From Methanobacteriota archaeon (GTDB lineage: Archaea; Thermoplasmatota; Thermoplasmata; RBG-16-68-12), in the NCBI GenBank assembly GCA_005878415.1, contig VBMM01000048.1:1-9614 (forward strand): a DNA stretch of 9,614 bases, given 5' to 3'. Positions 6,321-9,614 of this stretch are shown piece by piece. Below the pieces are notes generated by a model. That model was not told where the DNA came from. It saw only the letters and a program-made list of their open reading frames with translations, and did not search any database. The position numbers and the translations under genes are program-made. Position 1 is the stretch's first letter. Each line of letters begins with the position of its first letter.

Positions 6321-7669
6321 GTCCTCACGCCGCCGTCCGCCCGTTCGCGCACGACGGTCCATCCGTGGCCGAGGTTCCACTGGCCGTCCTTCGCGCGGCG
6401 GTCCGGATGCCCCTTGTCGGGATGATCGAGCTCCGCCTCGAGATAGTCTCCGTCGGTGTCGGCCTCGGGCACGAGGTTGCCGTCGGAGAGGAGCTGACAG
6501 AGTAGCGTCAGGCCGCTCGGTTTCCCTTTCCAGTGGACCGCCATGAACGCTTTGCGACCGGAGGCGTCCGTGAGGAGGAGTTCCCTCAGGCCGAGGTACG
6601 ATTCGCGATCGCGCGGATTCTCGCGGGGAGGCGCCTCGAGCCTCGCCTTCCGCTTCTCGAGGCCCTTCAGCACGACGAGCCAGTCCTTCTTCGTCATCTC
6701 CGTCCGCTCCCACGGGGACGTCGGGATGGGCTCGGTCGTCGCGGTCTCCGTGGCCCTCGTCTCCCTCGCGGGACCTCCACCCGCCTGCACGAGGTCGTAC
6801 GTCGCGGCGTCGTCGGGGTTCTTGGGAGGGACCACGCGGATCGTCAAGGCGCTCATCCCCGGATGGAAGCGGGGATCCAGGACCGTCAGGACGTTGACGG
6901 CATCGTGAGTGAAGAGGTCGGCGAGGGTCATGCTGACCTCGGACGATCCGTTCCGTCGGGCGAGGTCGCTGAGCCGTTCCAGCGGGAGGAACGCGTCTCC
7001 GCGGCGCGCGGTCGAGGCCAGGTCGTCGAGGTACGCCTGCGCCACCTGTTGCGTGAGCCGCGGCCGCTTCGAACCGAGGGTGAACGTGACCATCTTCGCC
7101 ATCATCGCGGAGCCGCGAAAGATCCCCGCGACCCCGGCACGAAGGAAGGCGACGGCGCCACTCGCCTCGACGCACTGATTGATCAGGAGGGTCAGCCGGA
7201 CGGAGAGCTTCCGGCTCAATCGGCCGCCGGGGACTCGGGACTCGTAGAAGATCCCGCCCCACCGAAGCGGCATCGACCCGACCCAACTCGGATCCGAGGG
7301 ACTGCGCTGATACCAGTCGAAGGTCTTCGCGCGCAGAATCGCGCTGACCAGGAGCGGGTCCTCCGTCTCGGCGCGGACCCGAGGCAACAGCGCTTCGGCC
7401 GTCCGGAGGACTTCGCGGAGGACTCGTTTGTCGCCGTGGGTTTCCCCGACCAAGGCCGGCGCGTCGATCGCGTTGATCGCCTCGATGTCGAACTTCTCCT
7501 CGGGGTTCATCTGCAGGAACGCCACGAGCTCGCGGGGTTCGGGCCGCGAGGCGCCCGGAGGTTTGGGGGTCGACCTCAAGGCGTCCCCGGGCTTCCTCGG
7601 TTTCTCCGACGCGGCCGAAACGGCGGCCGTGAGCATCGCTGATGCTACGAAAGGCACGCTGCTCCCCAT
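6290..7669 (-). CDS. Hypothetical protein, convergent with the GTPase cluster
   Basis: I do not recognise this 459-residue protein. Its amino-acid composition is balanced, whereas the overlapping frames are Arg- and Pro-rich, so this is the coding frame. Residues 1-22 are Ala/Ser/Val rich and could be a weak signal sequence, but they lack a basic start. Residues 23-46 are a Pro-rich linker. A mostly helical region follows (47-265) with a notable WGGIFYESRVPGG (137-149) and a hydrophobic stretch INQCVEASGAVAFLRAGVAGIF (163-184). A second linker rich in Thr, Glu and Pro (298-324) leads to a C-terminal domain (325-459) ending in WNLGHGWTVV and a tail. No nuclease, protease or nucleotide-binding motif is evident. 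The ATG at 7669 fits a TATA-like box at 7700-7705. Its stop lies inside the end of the GAP1-like gene. A functional link to the GTPases is possible but unproven. Confidence 0.8.
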   Translation of the reverse strand: MGSSVPFVASAMLTAAVSAASEKPRKPGDALRSTPKPPGASRPEPRELVAFLQMNPEEKFDIEAINAIDAPALVGETHGDKRVLREVLRTAEALLPRVRAETEDPLLVSAILRAKTFDWYQRSPSDPSWVGSMPLRWGGIFYESRVPGGRLSRKLSVRLTLLINQCVEASGAVAFLRAGVAGIFRGSAMMAKMVTFTLGSKRPRLTQQVAQAYLDDLASTARRGDAFLPLERLSDLARRNGSSEVSMTLADLFTHDAVNVLTVLDPRFHPGMSALTIRVVPPKNPDDAATYDLVQAGGGPARETRATETATTEPIPTSPWERTEMTKKDWLVVLKGLEKRKARLEAPPRENPRDRESYLGLRELLLTDASGRKAFMAVHWKGKPSGLTLLCQLLSDGNLVPEADTDGDYLEAELDHPDKGHPDRRAKDGQWNLGHGWTVVRERADGGVRTYRAESKSVD

Positions 7670-7699
7670 ACGATGGTTGACCCACGCGCGCGGGGTTCG

Positions 7700-7705
7700 A
7701 TAAAT
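7700..7705 (-). promoter_or_regulatory. TATA-like box for the 459-residue protein
   Basis: The minus strand reads GGATTTATCG with the AT-rich core at 7700-7705. Initiation about 27 bases downstream would be near 7676, seven bases before the ATG at 7669. GATAA at 7699-7703 and TTATC at 7719-7723 form a loose inverted repeat around it, which may be chance. Confidence 0.35.
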
Positions 7706-7788
7706 CCGTTGCTGGTAATTATCGGTCTTGATACGCGGCGTGCCGGTCCAGCGCGCGAACGGTCGCTACCGTCCCCGAGCTGCCACCA

Positions 7789-7796
7789 CTTTTAAG
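7789..7796 (+). promoter_or_regulatory. TATA box for the six-helix membrane protein
   Basis: CTTTTAAG stands out in GC-rich DNA and matches the archaeal TATA consensus well. An initiation point 26-27 bases downstream is about 7819-7820, immediately before an in-frame GTG at 7822. It is the best single promoter in the window and rules against the TTG at 7798, which touches the box. Confidence 0.55.
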
Positions 7797-7821
7797 TTTG
7801 CGGGAACGTTGCTCCGGATGG

Positions 7822-8643
7822 GTGGAGGGAGTGAGCAAGACCACGACGGCACTGGGTTTCTTCACCGCTGCGATGGGTCTGGCCGTGGTGGAGCGAATCC
7901 TGAGAATCGCGATCGTGGTTGCGTTCTGGCCCGCGATTGCGATCTTCGCGCCCATCGACCCGGAGAGAGTGACGGGGCTCGGCCCAGGGCCCGCGGGCCT
8001 CGTGGCCGCCGGTGGAACCCTGGCGGTGTTCCTGTTCATCGACGCGATCCTGGTAGTCATCGGTTTCCGGAGCCTCCGCGCGGGTCGGTCCGAGCTGGGC
8101 CCCGAACATTCGACGCGCATCGGCCAGAGCCAAACCGCGATGATTGTCTACGTCGTCGTCGCGTTCTTGGGGAACGTGGGCATCGCAGCGACCTCCGGCA
8201 CATTCCTTCCATGGCTGGGGTATACGTTCTCCATAAATCCGGCGCGTTACGCGGCGTTCACCTTCGTGAACGTCGTCCTGGCGGTGCTGGCGGGATTCGC
8301 CGTATTCTGGATCGTCGAACGACTGCTCGACCGTCCCACCCGAACATGGGCCATTCGCGCGCTCGCTCTCGGCGTCGGAAGCGCGGCCGCCGTCTCGGTG
8401 ATAGGGCTTGCGTTCCTCGCGCTCACGCCCCTCCCTTCCCGGCCAACGGAAATCCCGTTCGCGTTCGCGATGGCGGAGATTTCCGGAGACGTCCTCGGCG
8501 GAGCCTCCATCGTACTCTGGCTGATCGTGTATCGACGGACGCTCAATCGGCTCCGGCGAGGGGAACTCGTCGCCATCCCACCCGGAGCGGCGTATCCCGG
8601 CGCCTTCTCCTACATCCCGCCCACGCCACCCACTCCTCCATAG
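7822..8643 (+). CDS. Six-helix integral membrane protein of unknown function
   Basis: From GTG 7822 this is 273 residues; an in-frame GTG at 7831 gives 270 and is nearly as likely. Counting from 7831, hydrophobic segments lie at about 22-41, 55-79, 102-121, 140-163, 174-199 and 219-235. The loops are short, and there are basic stretches after helix 2 (FRSLRAGR), after helix 4 (VERLLDRPTR) and after the last helix (YRRTLNRLRR). By the positive-inside rule those face the cytoplasm. The tail is Pro, Ala and Tyr rich and ends PPTPPTPP, which could be a protein-binding or flexible tail. No transporter or enzyme motif was seen and I cannot name a family. It is divergent from the 459-residue gene and has its own TATA box. 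A gap of 88 bases separates it from the next gene on the same strand. Confidence 0.85.
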   Translation: MEGVSKTTTALGFFTAAMGLAVVERILRIAIVVAFWPAIAIFAPIDPERVTGLGPGPAGLVAAGGTLAVFLFIDAILVVIGFRSLRAGRSELGPEHSTRIGQSQTAMIVYVVVAFLGNVGIAATSGTFLPWLGYTFSINPARYAAFTFVNVVLAVLAGFAVFWIVERLLDRPTRTWAIRALALGVGSAAAVSVIGLAFLALTPLPSRPTEIPFAFAMAEISGDVLGGASIVLWLIVYRRTLNRLRRGELVAIPPGAAYPGAFSYIPPTPPTPP

Positions 8644-8690
8644 GCCGCGAGGCACGACCGTTGCCGCACGACGCGCTGCGGGCGTCCAAA

Positions 8691-8703
8691 CGTTTACGAC
8701 CTT
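8691..8703 (+). promoter_or_regulatory. Weak TATA-like stretch before the winged-helix gene
   Basis: GTTTACGACCTTA is the most AT-rich part of the gap 8644-8731. Initiation about 27 bases downstream would be near 8720-8728, just before the GTG at 8732. It is weak and may not be real; read-through from the membrane-protein gene is the alternative. Confidence 0.22.
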
Positions 8704-8731
8704 AGGCCCGGTTCGTCGGGGTCGGATTCGC

Positions 8732-9511
8732 GTGACGGACCGACGTGATCGCCCCTCCTTCACGGCTGCTCAGGTCGCGGCGTTCCAGGTGAGGCGGCAC
8801 CATCTGGATCGTCGGTCGCCGCGAGGCCAGCTCGCCGACGTCGTCGGGGACGTGTGCGGAGTGCAGGCGCAAGTCACCGCCATGGCCCGGATCGCCCTCT
8901 GGGCCCGCATCCGCCCGCTGACGATCGACGACGTCCAGCGGGCGCTCGTGCAGCGGCGGACGATCGTCAAGACGTGGTCCCTGCGGGGCGCATTGCATCT
9001 TCATCCGTCGAAGGAACTCCTCCTCGTCCTCGGCGGGCTCATGCCGACGAGGCTGGCCTACCACCAGCGATGGATCCGAGGCCTCGGCCTGAAGGAAGAG
9101 GAGACCACCGCGCTTGTGCTCAAAGCCCTCGAGGACGGACCGCTCACCCGAAATCAGCTCACCGAATTTCTGGCGAAGCGGCTCGCCGCGAAATGGGAAC
9201 AGTGGACCGATGGTGGGTGGGGGCGGAAGACCGAGGGATCGAGTCTCTCGTGGCATCTCGTGAGGCCCGCGGTCGTCCGAGGCCTCGTGTGCTTCGGTCC
9301 GAATGCCGGACAGGAGATCACGTTCCGGGATCCACATGCGACCCATTCGGGCGACGATGGAACGCCTCGGGGACGAGCTCGTCGAGGTGGACCGGGACGG
9401 CCGCCCCGGATTCCTGTTGGCGAAGGACCTCTCGGACCTGGGACGGGGGCGAGGCGATCGCGAGACCGTCCGATTGCTCCCGAGTTTCGATCCGTTCCTG
9501 TTGGGCCATGA
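8732..9511 (+). CDS. AlkZ-like winged-helix DNA glycosylase superfamily protein (HTH_42), frame broken near 9330
   Basis: The first 200 residues are a clear HTH_42/YcaQ-AlkZ family N-terminus. They show GVQAQVTAMARIALWAR (43-59), VKTWSLRGALHLHP (79-92), a helical segment with EDGPLTRNQLTEFLAKR (134-150) resembling a winged helix, and a wing ending GLVCFGPNAGQEITF (184-198). Gln45-Ala-Gln47 fits the QxQ catalytic motif of AlkZ, the Streptomyces glycosylase that unhooks azinomycin crosslinks, rather than the QxD of YcaQ/AlkX; this is family knowledge from memory. After about base 9330 the frame becomes Arg/Gly/Pro-rich nonsense to the stop at 9511, while the genuine C-terminus continues in another frame (see 9336-9614). 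The gene is therefore a recent pseudogene or carries an assembly error. GTG 8732 is the only sensible start seen. Confidence 0.8.
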   Translation: MTDRRDRPSFTAAQVAAFQVRRHHLDRRSPRGQLADVVGDVCGVQAQVTAMARIALWARIRPLTIDDVQRALVQRRTIVKTWSLRGALHLHPSKELLLVLGGLMPTRLAYHQRWIRGLGLKEEETTALVLKALEDGPLTRNQLTEFLAKRLAAKWEQWTDGGWGRKTEGSSLSWHLVRPAVVRGLVCFGPNAGQEITFRDPHATHSGDDGTPRGRARRGGPGRPPRIPVGEGPLGPGTGARRSRDRPIAPEFRSVPVGP

Positions 9512-9614
9512 TGAACGCAGCCATCTCGTCGACCGGGCCCACTACGCGCGCGTCTACAAGGATGCGGGATGGCTCGCGCCGGTCGTCTTGGCGGACGGTC
9601 GGATCGCCGGGACC
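9336..9614 (+). pseudogene. C-terminal part of the broken AlkZ-like gene, shifted frame, cut by window end
   Basis: In the frame of base 9336 the sequence reads MRPIRATMERLGDELVEV, then GFLLAKDL, TVRLLPSFDPFLLGHDER and WLAPVVLADGRIAGT, open to the last base. These blocks are the usual C-terminal half of HTH_42 proteins ('RLLP-FD-LL' followed by 'DGR-AGT'). Only about 13 residues' worth of DNA lies between the end of the first fragment and LGDELVEV. As I recall the family, about 45-55 residues belong there. So a block of roughly 40 residues is missing in addition to the frame change. Confidence 0.75.

Noticed and set aside
6533..7642. A 369-codon plus-strand open frame antisense to the 459-residue protein
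   Set aside because: Highly Arg-rich shadow with no motif and no promoter or ribosome site.
5877..7685. A 602-codon minus-strand open frame overlapping the 459-residue protein
   Set aside because: Arg/Gly/Pro-rich low-complexity product running far into the GAP1-like gene; the frame of the 459-residue protein has balanced composition and a fitting promoter.

Overview
The window is GC-rich DNA with seven complete or nearly complete genes plus one gene cut at each edge. It looks archaeal. Several genes have a TATA-like box about 27 bases before a position at or just ahead of the start codon and no convincing Shine-Dalgarno sequence, the pattern of leaderless or near-leaderless archaeal transcripts. 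A GC-rich member of the Thermoplasmatota or a related lineage is my best guess. That is inference: no ribosomal or other marker gene is present, and a bacterial source is not excluded.

Layout. Positions 1-1062 (+) hold the C-terminal three quarters of an aldehyde dehydrogenase of the aminoaldehyde type. It converges on an alpha/beta hydrolase (1084-1866, -). Upstream of that, on the same strand, is a secreted six-Asp-box beta-propeller (1921-3240, -). A 193-base divergent region (3241-3433) separates the propeller from a three-gene cluster on the plus strand: two tandem paralogous P-loop GTPases (3434-4354 and 4441-5448) and, 11 bases further on, a protein resembling the GTPase-associated protein GAP1 (5460-6320). 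The last 31 bases of that gene overlap, tail to tail, an unrecognised 459-residue protein on the minus strand (6290-7669). A divergent promoter region (7670-7821) follows. Next come a six-helix membrane protein (7822-8643, +) and a winged-helix gene of the AlkZ-like DNA glycosylase superfamily (from 8732, +). The latter is broken by an internal deletion and frame change near 9330 and runs off the window.

The main point of interest is 3434-6320. Two adjacent GTPases with a GAP1-like partner match, as I recall them, the bacterial 'double-GTPase' conflict systems proposed from comparative genomics. Here they occur in a probable archaeon as two separate proteins. The upstream GTPase has lost the switch I Thr and the switch II DxxG motif while keeping the P-loop and the TKFD motif, so it may be a nucleotide-binding pseudo-GTPase paired with an active partner. 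The convergent 459-residue protein is a possible but unproven further component.

No stretch longer than 300 bases lacks a gene. I saw no tRNA, rRNA, CRISPR array, insertion sequence or clear terminator. The short gap 1063-1083 between the two convergent genes holds nothing recognisable.
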